DNA of 64,000 nt from G958296245 sp965262055 (GCA_965262055.1 CBDHEI010000002.1:1054001-1118000); one strand, 5' to 3'; positions 8,595 through 20,652 are shown, numbered from the stretch's first letter. Made by a program: numbers and translations. Notes: generated by a model from the letters alone, not told the origin.

Positions 8595-10683
8595 GTGTTG
8601 AGCCGACTCTACCCAATCAATATCTTCGTGCTGATCGGCGCCCTGTGCGCAGTGGCGGCGCTGGGCGTCGCCGTCTTCCTGCAAAACCCGGAGACGAAGA
8701 CGTGGACGATGAAACTGGGGCTCTCCCCGTCCTTCATCGACGCGACGTTCGTCGACGCCGAGACGGGTTGGGCGGTGGGAACCTTCGGCACCGTCATGAA
8801 GACGGAGGACAGGGGCGAGACGTGGAGGATGCAGACTACGGGCACCTCCGCGCCCATCAGGTCGGTCCACTTCCTGGACCGCAACACCGGCTGGGCTGTG
8901 GGGGCCCAGGGCGTCGCCCTGTTCACCAAGGACGGGGGGGAGACCTGGGAGCTGACCGAGGCGCCGCCCCTGGACCCGAAGCTGGCGGCTGGAAAGCAGA
9001 CCGCCGAGGACCCGGAAGACGATTTCGTCGAGCGCGCCAACCTGCTCGCCGTGCGGTTCGACGACCCTAACAACGGCTGGGCCGTAAGCTCCCTCTCGGT
9101 CGTCTACCGGTCCACGGACGGCGGCGCCACCTGGCTCCCGGCATCGGACAAGTCAGGCGAGTGGATTGCGGGGGTCCATCTCGTGGAGGGCGGCGCCGGC
9201 CTCGGCGTGTCCTCATTCGGGACCCTCAGGAGCACCGCCGACCGCGGCGCGACCTGGGAGGCGCAGACCGCCGGCACCAGCCAGTTCCTGGTAGCTGCCG
9301 ACTTTTTGGACAAGCAGAGGGGATGGGTCGTCGGCCGGAAGGGGACGGTGCTCAAGACGGAGGACGCGGGCGAGAGCTGGACCGTCTTGGACAGCGGCTC
9401 AGAGTCGTTCCTGCTGAACGTCGACTTCATCGACGAGAACAACGGCTGGGCGGTTGGCCGCGGCGGCGCCATACTGAGGACCGCCGATGGAGGCCTGACG
9501 TGGAGCTCCCAGCTCAGCGGCGTCTCGGCCTCCCTGCTGGCCGTCCACTTCGAAGACGAGATGACGGGGTGGGCCCTGGGCTCCAGGGAGACGATACTGG
9601 GGACGCAGAACGGGGGCGACACCTGGGAGCTGATCTGGTACGGCAGCGGCGTCACAGACCTGGCGGACGCGCACTTCGTCGACATGCAGGACGGCTGGAT
9701 GGTCGGCCCGGAGGGCGCCATATTCCACACCCCGGACGGAGCGCGCACCATGTTCAGGCAGGTGAGCGGGACGTCGCATGACCTGAATGGCGTCTACTTC
9801 GAAGACAACTCTACCGGTTGGGCCGTGGGCGGTTCGGGTACGATATTGAAGACGCGCGACGGTGGGCGGCTGTGGCAGCAGCGGTCGTCGGGCGTGTCGG
9901 AGACGCTCCACGCGGTGATGTTCTCCGACATTCTGACGGGATGGGCCCTAGGAGAGAACGGAACGATCGTGACCACCTCGAATGGGGGCATCACCTGGGC
10001 CGAGCAGGATACGGGCACCGGCCTCGCGCTGCTGGGCGTCGATTTCGTGAACGCCCAGACCGGCTGGGCGGTCGGCGAGGATGGCACGATACTGGCCACG
10101 GTGGACGGAGGGGCCTCATGGACCCCTCAGCGGGGCCTGACGACCTCGGACCTGGAGGCGGTGGATTTCGTGGACGATAAGCACGGCTGGGCGGTCGGCG
10201 AGCGAGGGTCCGTAGTCAAGACCACCGACGGCGGAGTGACCTGGGAGCTGTTGCAGACCCGGACCTCGTCCCGGCTCGAGGCCGTCAACTTCGTAGACCG
10301 CAAGACCGGCTGGGCGGTTGGCGAGGGAGGGACCATCATCTTCACCGGGAACGGCGGCAAGCTCTGGGACATGGAGGAGAGCGGCACGGACGCCGACCTG
10401 CACTATCTGAAGGTCATCGACGACTTGAACGCCTTTACCGTCGGGGACGCGGGCTCGGTGCTAGGCTTTGAGCGGGTGATCGGCAGCAAGGCGTCCTTCA
10501 CCTTCTTCGGGATCCTCATGGCCGTGGCACTCGTGATGGCCCTGCTCTTCCGGGGCCGCAGGAAGGTTGCGCCGGACCCGAACAGGAACCGGTACCGGCC
10601 GCAGCGGCTCAGCGCCGAGGCGTACATAAAGCACTGGGAGTCCTCCCGCCCAGACGCCGGTGCGGGTGCGGACGAAAAGGCGT

Positions 10684-10697
<14 letters not shown>
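8595..10697 (+). CDS. Membrane-anchored YCF48/BNR-type beta-propeller protein
   Basis: A 700-aa protein starting at GTG 8595. An N-terminal hydrophobic helix (about residues 9-28) and a C-terminal one (about 635-652, FTFFGILMAVALVMALLF) frame about 13 repeats of the pattern GWAVG..G.I..T.DGG.TW, roughly 40-45 residues each. This is the hallmark of the Ycf48/HCF136-like and BNR propellers. The last 40 residues are basic and probably cytoplasmic. A role in assembling or holding a membrane complex is known for Ycf48, but no photosynthesis genes are present, so the client here is unknown. The gene's 3' end overlaps the 3' end of convergent glmS by 14 bp. Confidence 0.85.
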
Positions 10698-12528
<1,831 letters not shown>

Positions 12529-12544
12529 GACAGCTACCCGACCG

Positions 12545-13204
12545 TCATTCCCGGCCCGCGGGGGCGGCCCCGGTCAGGCTGTAGACGCCGCGCTGGTCCG
12601 GCGGCAGCAAGACCGCGACACGCTGCATTATCATCGACGTGATCGAGTCGAGTATATCCACGTCGAGCCGCCCCTCGATGTCGGGTGCGGTGAACACCGT
12701 CCCGATGTTGACGCGCAGCTCTCCCGTCGGGTTGAAGACCCTCATCACCGAGCCTAGAGGCTCGGTGCCGGTGATCCCCACGGGGAGTATCGGCGCTTGG
12801 GTCTTGAGGGCTATCCGCGCCACCCCGGTCTTCGCCTTCTTCATCGCCCCGCGCGACCTGGTGCCCTCCGGAAACAGCACGATGACCCGGTCGTGCGCGA
12901 GCTCGTCTAGCGCCCACCGGTAGGCGCCCACGTCCACGGCGTCTCGGTTCAGTGGGTGCGCCCCGTAGGAGCGGAGGAACCAGCCGGCCACCGGGTGCCG
13001 GAAGATCTCCTTCTTGGCGAGAAATCGGATCCTGCGCGGCAGGCTCGTGGACAGCAGGGACGGGTCGAAGTTGCTCCGGTGGTTGGCCACCACGATGAGC
13101 GGGCCCATGGGCGGCACGTTCTCCCGGCCGCTGACGCGCCAGTCGGCGAGCACGCGCAGCACGATGCCCTGCAGGGAGTTGGCGAGGGAGTTTACGACTT
13201 CCAT
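12545..13204 (-). CDS. plsC: 1-acyl-sn-glycerol-3-phosphate acyltransferase (PlsC family)
   Basis: The 219-aa protein has the acyltransferase HX4D motif in NHRSNFD (about residues 37-43) and the glycerophosphate-binding block FPEGTRS (about 111). It would acylate lysophosphatidic acid to phosphatidic acid at the inner face of the membrane. Its start overlaps the cmk stop by 13 bp, so translation is likely coupled. The cmk-plsC order is seen in several bacteria. Acyl-donor preference cannot be read from sequence. Confidence 0.9.
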   Translation of the reverse strand: MEVVNSLANSLQGIVLRVLADWRVSGRENVPPMGPLIVVANHRSNFDPSLLSTSLPRRIRFLAKKEIFRHPVAGWFLRSYGAHPLNRDAVDVGAYRWALDELAHDRVIVLFPEGTRSRGAMKKAKTGVARIALKTQAPILPVGITGTEPLGSVMRVFNPTGELRVNIGTVFTAPDIEGRLDVDILDSITSMIMQRVAVLLPPDQRGVYSLTGAAPAGRE

Positions 13205-13881
13205 CCGGCTCTCGCGGCGGCTCCGGCTATCTCACGCGCCAGCTCGTCCACGGACAGCCCGTCGGTATCTAAGATGACCGCGCCCTCGGCGGGCCGCAGC
13301 GGGGAGTCGTCGCGTTCCGAGTCCATCTTATCACGCCGTATCAGGTCGCTCACCACCTGCCGGTAGCCCACCGTCTCCCCGGCGGCCCCTAGCTCCCGGT
13401 GGCGGCGCTCGGCGCGGACCTCGACCGAGGCGGTCAGGTAGACCTTCACCGGGGCGTCGACCAGCACCACCGTCCCGATGTCCCGGCCCACCATGACGAT
13501 GGGGCCCAGCAGCGAGATTGCTCTCTGCCGGGCGACCAGCGCCCGCCTCACGCCGGGGATCGCCGCAACGGCGGAGGCCGCGCCCGACACGGGGTGCTCA
13601 TGGAGACGCTCCGTCACGTCCTCGCCGCCGACCCTCACGCGGTGCTCGCCCTCCTGCTGCATGAAGTCGAAGGCCATGCCCTCCGCAAGCGCGGCCAGCG
13701 CGGCCTCGTCGTCCAGGGCAACGCCGCGCCCCAGGGCGGACCACCCCACCGCGCGGTACATCAGGCCGGTGTCCAGGAAGCGGAAACCTAGCAGCTCGGC
13801 CGCCCGTCTGCCCACGGTGCTCTTGCCGGAGGCCACAGGCCCGTCGATGGCGATGGCGAACGGCTCAGCCATCGGCGTCAT
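13192..13881 (-). CDS. cmk: Cytidylate kinase
   Basis: A 229-aa nucleoside monophosphate kinase that phosphorylates CMP/dCMP. The P-loop GPVASGKSTV lies near residues 14-23, followed by FLDTGLMYRAVGW, the typical CMP-binding block, and IVMVGRDIGTVV. The lid segment is near RDKMDSERDDSPL. The given start is ATG 13881; Met4 (13872) is equally plausible. It heads the cmk-plsC-glmS group. Confidence 0.94.
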   Translation of the reverse strand: MTPMAEPFAIAIDGPVASGKSTVGRRAAELLGFRFLDTGLMYRAVGWSALGRGVALDDEAALAALAEGMAFDFMQQEGEHRVRVGGEDVTERLHEHPVSGAASAVAAIPGVRRALVARQRAISLLGPIVMVGRDIGTVVLVDAPVKVYLTASVEVRAERRHRELGAAGETVGYRQVVSDLIRRDKMDSERDDSPLRPAEGAVILDTDGLSVDELAREIAGAAARAGWKS

Positions 13882-14052
13882 GGAGGGGCGATTGGAGCGC
13901 TCTGGGTGCGTCGCAGGCCATCGCGCCGATTGTGAATCAGGGGATTATCTACATGATAGCGCCGAACTCTACGGACTCTCAGTGCTCGGAGTCCAAGCCA
14001 TCGAAAGGTCGGCGGGTTCATCGTGAGAGGGACTTAACGGGTGGCCGCCCGG

Positions 14053-14262
14053 CTACTCCAACAACTGAAAAACCAGACCGATGACAGCCGTAAGCAGCCC
14101 GCCGCCGGCAACGCCTATCAGGATCATGAGCAGTCGGTGCATGTCGTCCATGCGCTTGTGTATATCGTCCATGCGCTTGCTCAGGCCGCCCACGTGGCCC
14201 TTCAACTCTCCAACCGAGCCCTTCAGCTCCCCTATCTGGCCTTCGATCGATATCGTCGCCAC
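14053..14262 (-). CDS. Small coiled-coil protein with one C-terminal membrane helix
   Basis: Sixty-nine residues. The first 42 show heptad-like repeats (QIGELKGSVGELKGHVGGL, then KRMDDIHKRMDDMHRL), predicting a coiled coil; the last 25 or so (ILIGVAGGGLLTAVIGLVF) form a membrane helix. This layout is common for small hemolysin-XhlA-like or tail-anchored proteins of unknown role. It lies 171 bp upstream of cmk on the same strand. Support is the clear amphipathic pattern and hydrophobic tail; no function is claimed. Confidence 0.6.
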   Translation of the reverse strand: MATISIEGQIGELKGSVGELKGHVGGLSKRMDDIHKRMDDMHRLLMILIGVAGGGLLTAVIGLVFQLLE

Positions 14263-14400
14263 GACGCCCCCCGGCTATGACCTCTGTCTTCTGACTCTAA
14301 AGGTATCGTGCCGTTTTCCCCGAGTCAAGCAAAATTGGGCTGCCCGGATCCCCGTAGGCATACACGGGTGCCTCTCCTGAGCCAGGTGGGTAATCCGAGT

Positions 14401-14406
14401 TATAAT
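14401..14406 (+). promoter_or_regulatory. Possible -10 box (TATAAT) upstream of the flavin oxidoreductase gene
   Basis: A perfect TATAAT lies 60 bp before the ATG at 14467. The expected -35 position (14378-14383) reads TGAGCC, a poor match, so the call is weak. Confidence 0.35.
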
Positions 14407-14466
14407 CCAGGGAGCGACCGTACGGGCGGCGTGCGAGACGGCCCGGACACGGTACCGGAGGAACCC

Positions 14467-15618
14467 ATGATTACTTTCGGCAGCCTGTTCGCCGGACACG
14501 TGGACATGGACGACATCGGCTTCGCCGGTATGCCGGTGAACAGCCGCCGGCTGCCGGACGAGCAGCTCGCGACGGTCTTCGACAAGGCGGCGGCCATAGC
14601 AAGGGTATTGGCCGAGTCGGGGTTCGACATCTTCTGGCTCGCCGAGCACCACTTCCAGAAGGAGGGCCACGAGTGCATCCCAAACATCCCCATGCTGGCC
14701 GTCCACCTTGCGCACCTCGTCGAGGGCATCAGGTTCGGCTGCGCCTTCAACGTTACGCCGATGTGGCATCCGCTGCGGCTCGCGGAGGACTACGCCGCCG
14801 CCGACATCATGACTGGGGGCAGGCTCATCCTCGGCGTCGGGCGCGGCTACCACACCCGGGAGGTGGAGACCTTCGGCGCCCCGCTGCGGGACAGCGACGC
14901 CAACAGGGAGCTGTTCGAGGAGCAGCTGGAGATAGTCCTGAAGGCCCTGAACGAGCCGTCCTTCTCCTTCCACGGCAAGCACTACGACATCCCTCCCCGC
15001 GTACCTTACCGGGGCTACGAGCTGGAGGAGATAACGCTCGTGCCCAAGTCGGGGCGCCCGGTCGAGTGCTGGCAGCCCATCGTGAGCGCCAGCCGCAGGG
15101 GCGTAGACTTCATGGCAAAGCACGGCATGAAGGGCTTCATCGGCGGCGCGGCGGCTGCCGGCCAGACCCAGCAGGTCGTCTCCGCTTGGCGGGACGCCCA
15201 GCTCAGGGCCGGACGGGAGACCGAGATGGGCGAGGACCTAGCCATAGGCATCCCGATGTACATCGCCGATACCGAGGAGAAGGCCATAGCGGAGGCCTCG
15301 ACGTTCTTCGAGGAGAACGTCAAGGTGTTCGCGCCCCTGGGGTTCGTGCGCGGCATCATCGATGAGCAGATCACTGCGCTGGAGGACCCCGCCACGGCCG
15401 TAGTCGCGGACCTGCCCACCCTGCGCGACGCCGTGAAGGAGGGCTCCTGGCTGTGCGGCCCGCCCGAGCGCATCGTCGAGCGCCTCCAGGAGCTGCAGCA
15501 CCTGTTACCCGGCATAGAGCACGTCAGCGTCGGCCACGCCGTCGGCACCCCGCAGAGCGTCGTCCTCGAGCAGTTGGCCTGGTTTGGCAGGGAGGTAATC
15601 CCCGCCTTCAAGGGCTGA
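14467..15618 (+). CDS. LLM-class (luciferase-like) flavin-dependent oxidoreductase
   Basis: A 383-aa TIM-barrel protein of the bacterial luciferase superfamily, expected to use FMN or F420 for monooxygenation or hydride transfer. Recognisable parts are GFDIFWLAEHHFQKEG (the AEHH block near residue 58), VTPMWHPLRLAEDYAAADIMTGGR and LILGVGRGY. The ATG at 14467 follows GGAGGAA by 4 bp, a strong start. A second, only distantly similar LLM protein lies at 61354-62517. Substrate cannot be told; in SAR202-type bacteria such enzymes are expanded and linked to recalcitrant organic matter (inference). Confidence 0.88.
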   Translation: MITFGSLFAGHVDMDDIGFAGMPVNSRRLPDEQLATVFDKAAAIARVLAESGFDIFWLAEHHFQKEGHECIPNIPMLAVHLAHLVEGIRFGCAFNVTPMWHPLRLAEDYAAADIMTGGRLILGVGRGYHTREVETFGAPLRDSDANRELFEEQLEIVLKALNEPSFSFHGKHYDIPPRVPYRGYELEEITLVPKSGRPVECWQPIVSASRRGVDFMAKHGMKGFIGGAAAAGQTQQVVSAWRDAQLRAGRETEMGEDLAIGIPMYIADTEEKAIAEASTFFEENVKVFAPLGFVRGIIDEQITALEDPATAVVADLPTLRDAVKEGSWLCGPPERIVERLQELQHLLPGIEHVSVGHAVGTPQSVVLEQLAWFGREVIPAFKG

Positions 15619-15658
15619 CCCGTGCCTGTCCAACCTGTTCATCCATGTAGATATTCCC

Positions 15659-16699
15659 ATGCTGGTCCGTGACACGAGCGAATTCGCGCTGATCGAGCTG
15701 ATGGCCCGGGCCTTCGAAGCCGGAGGCAACGCGACGCCCCGAAGTCAGGAGCGCCTCGGGTACCGGCTGCGTCAGGGCATCGGCGACGACGCTGCGGTCT
15801 GGGACGGCCCCGCCGGCCCCATGGTCGCCGCCACGGACACGATGGTCGAAGGCGTCCACTTCAGGTTGGACACCACGACGTGGGACAACCTCGGCTGGAA
15901 GGCGATGGCGGTCAACCTGAGCGACATAGCGGCCATGGGCTGCGAGCCCCTGTACGCCCTCGTCACCGTGGGTCTGCGCGGCGATATACCGGTCGCAGGA
16001 CTCGAAAGTATGTGCGCCGGCATGGCCGAGGCGGGCCGCGAATACGGCTGCGCCGTGGTAGGCGGCGACACCGTCAGCTCCCCCGTCCTCTTCGTCACCG
16101 TGGCCGTGACAGGCGTCCCGCCGGAAGGCGGCGACTCGCCGCTCCTGTCTCGCTCCGCCGCCAGGGCCGGCGACGTGGTCGCCGTCACCGGGAGCCTGGG
16201 CCACTCTGCCGGAGGGCTGCGGATGAGGCAGGAGGGCCTGCGCCTTCCCGCTGACGTAGCCGCGCACCTGTCAGCGGCCCACGACAGGCCCGTCCCCCGG
16301 GTGCGCGAGGGAGTCGCGCTCGCCCGCGCCGGCGTGCGCGCGGCCATCGACGTGAGCGACGGCCTCGTGGACGACCTGGGCAAGCTATGCCGCGCCAGCG
16401 GCGTAGGGGCCGTGCTGCAAGCCGGGCGCGTCCCCATAGACGGCTCCCTCCACGCGGCGTACCCCGACGGCGCCGTCGAGATGGCGCTGTCGGGTGGCGA
16501 AGACTACGAGCTGCTATTCACCGCGCCCGAGGACGTGGTCCCGCGGGCGCAACGGGAGATAGACACGACCATCACCGTGATCGGTGAGGTTGTGGACAGT
16601 CCGGGCGACGTGCGTGTCCTCGACAAATCGGGCCGTCCGATGGAGCTGCGCTCCGCGGGCTGGGACCACTTCCAGGCCCGCGGTGGAGGGAGCGGGTAG
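15659..16699 (+). CDS. thiL: Thiamine-monophosphate kinase
   Basis: A 346-aa ATP-dependent kinase making thiamine diphosphate from thiamine monophosphate. GIGDDAAVW near residue 40 and ATDTMVEGVHF near 60 are the family's Mg/ATP-binding Asp-rich blocks; GDVVAVTGSLGHSAGG and IDVSDGLVDDLGKL are also diagnostic, as is LSGGEDYELLF near 280. Length is normal. No TPP riboswitch is recognisable in the 40 bp before the start. The following small gene begins 6 bp after the stop. Confidence 0.95.
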   Translation: MLVRDTSEFALIELMARAFEAGGNATPRSQERLGYRLRQGIGDDAAVWDGPAGPMVAATDTMVEGVHFRLDTTTWDNLGWKAMAVNLSDIAAMGCEPLYALVTVGLRGDIPVAGLESMCAGMAEAGREYGCAVVGGDTVSSPVLFVTVAVTGVPPEGGDSPLLSRSAARAGDVVAVTGSLGHSAGGLRMRQEGLRLPADVAAHLSAAHDRPVPRVREGVALARAGVRAAIDVSDGLVDDLGKLCRASGVGAVLQAGRVPIDGSLHAAYPDGAVEMALSGGEDYELLFTAPEDVVPRAQREIDTTITVIGEVVDSPGDVRVLDKSGRPMELRSAGWDHFQARGGGSG

Positions 16700-16704
16700 C
16701 GGCC

Positions 16705-16998
16705 TTGGCGCATGTCGTGGTCGAGCTCAGGACCGACGGGCCGTTTCGCGCCAGCGAGACCATCCCCGAGCTGCGCGCCTGCGCCGAGGCGCTCTACGCC
16801 CCAATGCGCGTCGTCGGCCTCTGGCAGGACGACACCGGGATGCACCTCTGCCCCCAGCAGGACTTGGGCCTGCCCTGCCCCCACGACACCGACGACGGCG
16901 ACCCCAAGGACGCCTACTCCCTCACCCTCCAGCGCCGCCGCCACGCCAACCTCAGCGTCTCCTTCCCCCACGCCGGCATAACACTGTACTTGGCCTAA
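16705..16998 (+). CDS. Conserved small protein of unknown function
   Basis: Ninety-seven residues from a TTG at 16705, 5 bp after thiL, so probably co-transcribed. The sequence MAHVVVELRTDGPFRASETI and later SVSFPHAGITLYLA suggest a small alpha/beta domain; Cys residues occur in HLCPQQDLGLPCPHD. I do not recognise the family. High third-position GC matches neighbouring real genes, which supports coding. Confidence 0.55.
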   Translation: MAHVVVELRTDGPFRASETIPELRACAEALYAPMRVVGLWQDDTGMHLCPQQDLGLPCPHDTDDGDPKDAYSLTLQRRRHANLSVSFPHAGITLYLA

Positions 16999-17142
16999 CC
17001 AATGGGTACATGAGATGTTTCATAGGAATTAGTAACTGGTGCCGGCGTTCATCTCCAAAACGTGAACGTGGTGAGTGTGGTGGTGTAGCAGTGCTTTGGT
17101 GAGCCTCTCCTAGCCAAAGCCATCGGCTAGTGGTCAGGGCGC

Positions 17143-19617
17143 TTACACTCCAATTCTGGCCCTAGTCCTGACCCTCGCTCGTACTTGTTGATAGACATCG
17201 ATGTTTTGGCTGTCGTGTTCCAGGGTCACCACCAGCGCATATCGCTGGGAGTCTTCGCCCAAGGGATTTGGGAATTTTTCCTGACAACCGACAAAAATGT
17301 GTAGTGATGCGTTTCCATTAGGATCTGGCCTATTGAGAAAGAGGGTTCCTCGGTTCGAACTCCAAGACCTCTTCTGTACTGTAGACATCTTGATGGCTTG
17401 TCCGGCGGGGCTAAACCTGAGCCTGTTACTAGGCCGCACCTTCGGAGGATCAGCATCGCCCTGGTACTTGGATCTATACTCTATAACTTGCTCCGTAGTC
17501 AGGCCGCCGAACACGTCCAGCCACATCGCGGTGGCGATGTAATCACGTCTGCTCAACCTCGTGGGAGGGTCGTAGGCGAGCGCCACGGAAATCGAACGTC
17601 TTCCTGGCTCCTGCAAGAAGTCCTCGGGCACGACAAGGGAGTAGACGTGAAACGTGCGGTACCCAACGATGTCTTCAGCTACGAGGCTCACCCGATTGGG
17701 CGTTGACCAACAATACTCGACGTTCGGCTGTCCATAGCCCACGGTGTTGAGCAGGTCGCCCTTGTCAACGTACTTGCTGACGTTGTCGTTTGGACGAGCC
17801 GAGCTTACTAGGAGCGCACGCACGAGGTTTTGACTCGGCGCCGTTTCGAAATCGTTCTTCAGAGCTGCCTCCATGCGCGCGGCGACATGAGTCACATGCG
17901 CGGCTGCGAAGCTGGTTCCGCAAACTGCACGGAGCAGGCGACCGGAAACGAAGTCTCGGTTCAGTGTCGGCTCTCCTAGATTGGGATCGTCCCTCCGCCA
18001 ATGAAGACGCCCCGCAATCGAATCGAGTCTATAGTTCCCGCCGGGCGCTACCACCTCCGGCTTGACGGCGCCAGCAACGCCAGGTCCGCATCTTGTGAAC
18101 GGGGATGGGCATCCTACCGCCGAGGCTGCAAGCTGGGTGCCTGCAGACAGTGACAACATGCTGGGGTCTTCACGGCGGGCAACAGCCCCCACCGTTAGAC
18201 TGAGTGCGGAAGTGGCGGGATCTATCAGCTTGTGCTCAAGCTGCTTTAGGGAGTCGGCCACTTGCTGTTTGAATTGAGCTGAGTTGAAAGCTGCCGGTAT
18301 GTCTGGGTCAGACACGTTTCCAGCTGAGACGACAATGACGATGTCCAGCGTTCTAGCCAGTTCATCGAGCAACTCTGCCCACGGCAGCTGTCGCCCTCCT
18401 GTATAGAGCCTGTCTGCGTGCCCTATCGATAGGTTGAAGACGCGGCAACCGTACTCTCCATGAAAATACTCTATCGCCCGCTTAAGTTGCTCCTCGACGC
18501 GCACTTCGGCGGGGAAAGCCGCGTTCGCGGCTGTCGGATCGATGGGGTTCGGCTCATTCCCCAATACCTTGGCTGAATAGAGGTTGACCTGTGGCAGCCA
18601 TTCGTTACCTTGCATCCGGCGAGCAATCTCGCCATATACCACCAGTCCTCCAACCTGAGTCCCATGGCCGTTTAGGTCTACCGCCGTAGCTTCCCCGGAA
18701 TCGAAGTCCTCTTCCGCAATTACTACGCCTCTCAGCAAGGGGTGACCAGCGGTGACGCCCGAGTCCACGACGCAGGCCAGCGGACCGTTCGCCGGAACCG
18801 GCGGTAGCGGGTCAGGCGGGAGGACGGGAGAGAACAAGTCGAAGGAGTCCTCCGGAGGCGGCATGGGGGGAAGGTCTACTAGTGACACCACGTCAAGCTG
18901 CAGAAGCTCGTCCAACAGACTCAGATCAGCTTCCACCTTGAAAAGAAACAGACTAGGAGTAATCAGGGGGTCTCTTACAACCCTTCCGCCTCGGGACTGC
19001 ACGAATGTCCGAAAGAAGTTCGACAGCTCCCGCTGACCATTGTCGGTTCCAGGATTCCAGAGGTCTACATCAAGATAGAAGGGCCCCTGCGTGGGCGGCC
19101 CCTCACGTTGAAGACGACGGCCGGTCCTCTCCTCAGCTGTAACGGTCGAGACACTCTCAAGGGCGTCGAACAGGTTCCTCCGCATTGCGTAGGGCAATAC
19201 TGCGGACTCCCTCGTCTCGTCCGCGTACAGGTCGTATTCGGTCGTGAACGTGGTCAGGGATTCGCTGTCAGGAAATTGAACGAGCAACCTATGTATCGTT
19301 GTGCCCTCGCTCTCTTCCTGCAATTCCTCGACGACGGCAACGTTCAAGCGCTCCAGGGTTTCGCGTTGCTCACCATCAAGAGTCTCCAAGCGCAAGATTA
19401 GGAATCTGTCCGGGGCCACACCGAAGGATGCACGCAGCCTTGCCAACTCTGCGGCGGACGTAGTGGTCTGTTCCTTCATGCGCTCGGCGTGTTCGCGCCG
19501 ATTCGAGCGGGGTTGAGTGCTAGAAGGGCCGCGTTGCCGCGGCCTGATCAACTCCTGACGGGGCTCACGCTGAATGGCAATGTGGGGTAGGGGTTCGATA
19601 CGTTCGAAGTTGACCAT
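17143..19617 (-). CDS. ietS: Subtilisin-like serine protease (S8), IetS-like effector of a two-gene defence system
   Basis: An 824-aa protein with an N-terminal helical/charged region (about 280 residues) and an S8 catalytic domain. The triad is visible: Asp in CVVDSGVTAGHPLL (about 283), His in DLNGHGTQVGGL (about 316), Ser in CGTSFAAAHVTHVAARM (about 569). No signal peptide is present, so it should act in the cytoplasm. The AAA ATPase gene ends 6 bp upstream on the same strand. This ATPase plus S8 pairing matches IetAS, first described as a plasmid-stability pair in Agrobacterium and later reported as anti-phage. GC content is lower than in flanking housekeeping genes, consistent with transfer. 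What it cleaves is unknown. Confidence 0.85.
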   Translation of the reverse strand: MVNFERIEPLPHIAIQREPRQELIRPRQRGPSSTQPRSNRREHAERMKEQTTTSAAELARLRASFGVAPDRFLILRLETLDGEQRETLERLNVAVVEELQEESEGTTIHRLLVQFPDSESLTTFTTEYDLYADETRESAVLPYAMRRNLFDALESVSTVTAEERTGRRLQREGPPTQGPFYLDVDLWNPGTDNGQRELSNFFRTFVQSRGGRVVRDPLITPSLFLFKVEADLSLLDELLQLDVVSLVDLPPMPPPEDSFDLFSPVLPPDPLPPVPANGPLACVVDSGVTAGHPLLRGVVIAEEDFDSGEATAVDLNGHGTQVGGLVVYGEIARRMQGNEWLPQVNLYSAKVLGNEPNPIDPTAANAAFPAEVRVEEQLKRAIEYFHGEYGCRVFNLSIGHADRLYTGGRQLPWAELLDELARTLDIVIVVSAGNVSDPDIPAAFNSAQFKQQVADSLKQLEHKLIDPATSALSLTVGAVARREDPSMLSLSAGTQLAASAVGCPSPFTRCGPGVAGAVKPEVVAPGGNYRLDSIAGRLHWRRDDPNLGEPTLNRDFVSGRLLRAVCGTSFAAAHVTHVAARMEAALKNDFETAPSQNLVRALLVSSARPNDNVSKYVDKGDLLNTVGYGQPNVEYCWSTPNRVSLVAEDIVGYRTFHVYSLVVPEDFLQEPGRRSISVALAYDPPTRLSRRDYIATAMWLDVFGGLTTEQVIEYRSKYQGDADPPKVRPSNRLRFSPAGQAIKMSTVQKRSWSSNRGTLFLNRPDPNGNASLHIFVGCQEKFPNPLGEDSQRYALVVTLEHDSQNIDVYQQVRARVRTRARIGV

Positions 19618-19623
19618 GCCGGT

Positions 19624-20649
19624 TTAAGGAGCGCCTACTCTCGGAGCTTCAGAAGAGACGGAGCTCTGCATGACCTGCCTTCTGAATGCGTGGCTCTCCA
19701 TGGCCCTCTTGATGTCTTCTGGCTGTAGTCGAGTCCTGCCGTCCAGCGCGCAGCTCTTCAAGACTTCCGTGGAGATGCGCTCGATGTCGCCGAAGGTAGA
19801 CCCTTCCAGTCTTGTACCGTACCGCTTGGTTGAGACCTTCGGGTTCCTGACGTGGCTCAGCCTCTTTTTCAGCAACTCCTCGATCTGTTCCACCGTCGGG
19901 CGCTCGAACCGCACGACTTCGTCGAATCTACGCCACAGAGCGGGATCGAGGGCCTGTTCGAAGTTCGTAGCAGCGATCAACAGGGAACGTCCGTGGAAGT
20001 TATCCAACATCTGCAGGAAGGCATTTACCACTCGCTTGATCTCTCCGTGCTCGGTGGCGTCGTCTCTCGACCGGCCGATTGCGTCGAACTCATCGAAGAG
20101 GACGACCCAGGTGTCCTCATGGATGTACTCGAAGACTTTCCTTAGATTCGAGGCTGTTTCCCCGAGCAACGAGGAAACAACCGAATCAAAGCGTATGTAC
20201 ACCAGAGGCAGTCCCAACTCGGCCGCAATAGCCTCGGCGGTCGCGGTCTTCCCACATCCGGGTGGGCCGCAGAACAGGAGCTTGTGACTGGGCCGCAGGC
20301 CGTTCGCTTCGAGGATGTCCCACTGTCGAAACTCACGCATGACCTTGAGCAGTACCTCTTGGGTCCCAGCGTGCAGGACCAGCTCCCGGAGGTAGCGATC
20401 AGGGAGCTTGATTTCGAGGAGTGGCGCTTTCTTCTCGTGGTCTCTTGGGGGCGGCTGGAAGGTACCTCTCAGAGTCGGTGCCGCAGCCACGACTCCATTG
20501 TTCAGTATTCGAAGCAATTCGTTGGCGAGCGCGGGGTGATGCTTCTTGCGCTCTTCGTCAGCGATGGAACTGGCCACGTCCACGAAGGACTCGCGGTCGC
20601 TGTCACGGTAGGCTCGAAATAGCTGCTTCAGAAGGTCTGCGCGTGCCAT
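19624..20649 (-). CDS. ietA: AAA+ ATPase, IetA-like partner of the S8 protease
   Basis: A 341-aa AAA+ protein. Walker A is GPPGCGKT (about 128-135), Walker B VVLFDEFDAIG (about 180-190), with sensor 1 in LIAATNFEQALD and an arginine finger in ALWRRFDEVVRF. An N-terminal helical part of about 75 residues probably contacts the protease or the trigger. It stands between an HTH regulator (3 bp upstream) and the protease gene (6 bp downstream), so all three form one operon. In IetAS both genes are needed for activity (established for that system); control of the protease by the ATPase is inferred here. Confidence 0.87.
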   Translation of the reverse strand: MARADLLKQLFRAYRDSDRESFVDVASSIADEERKKHHPALANELLRILNNGVVAAAPTLRGTFQPPPRDHEKKAPLLEIKLPDRYLRELVLHAGTQEVLLKVMREFRQWDILEANGLRPSHKLLFCGPPGCGKTATAEAIAAELGLPLVYIRFDSVVSSLLGETASNLRKVFEYIHEDTWVVLFDEFDAIGRSRDDATEHGEIKRVVNAFLQMLDNFHGRSLLIAATNFEQALDPALWRRFDEVVRFERPTVEQIEELLKKRLSHVRNPKVSTKRYGTRLEGSTFGDIERISTEVLKSCALDGRTRLQPEDIKRAMESHAFRRQVMQSSVSSEAPRVGAP

Positions 20650-20652
20650 GTC

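Noticed and set aside
12529..12544. glmS ribozyme
   Set aside because: Only 16 bp separate plsC and glmS, too little for the ribozyme.
15619..15658. TPP riboswitch before thiL
   Set aside because: The gap is 40 bp and lacks the conserved CTGAGA-type core.
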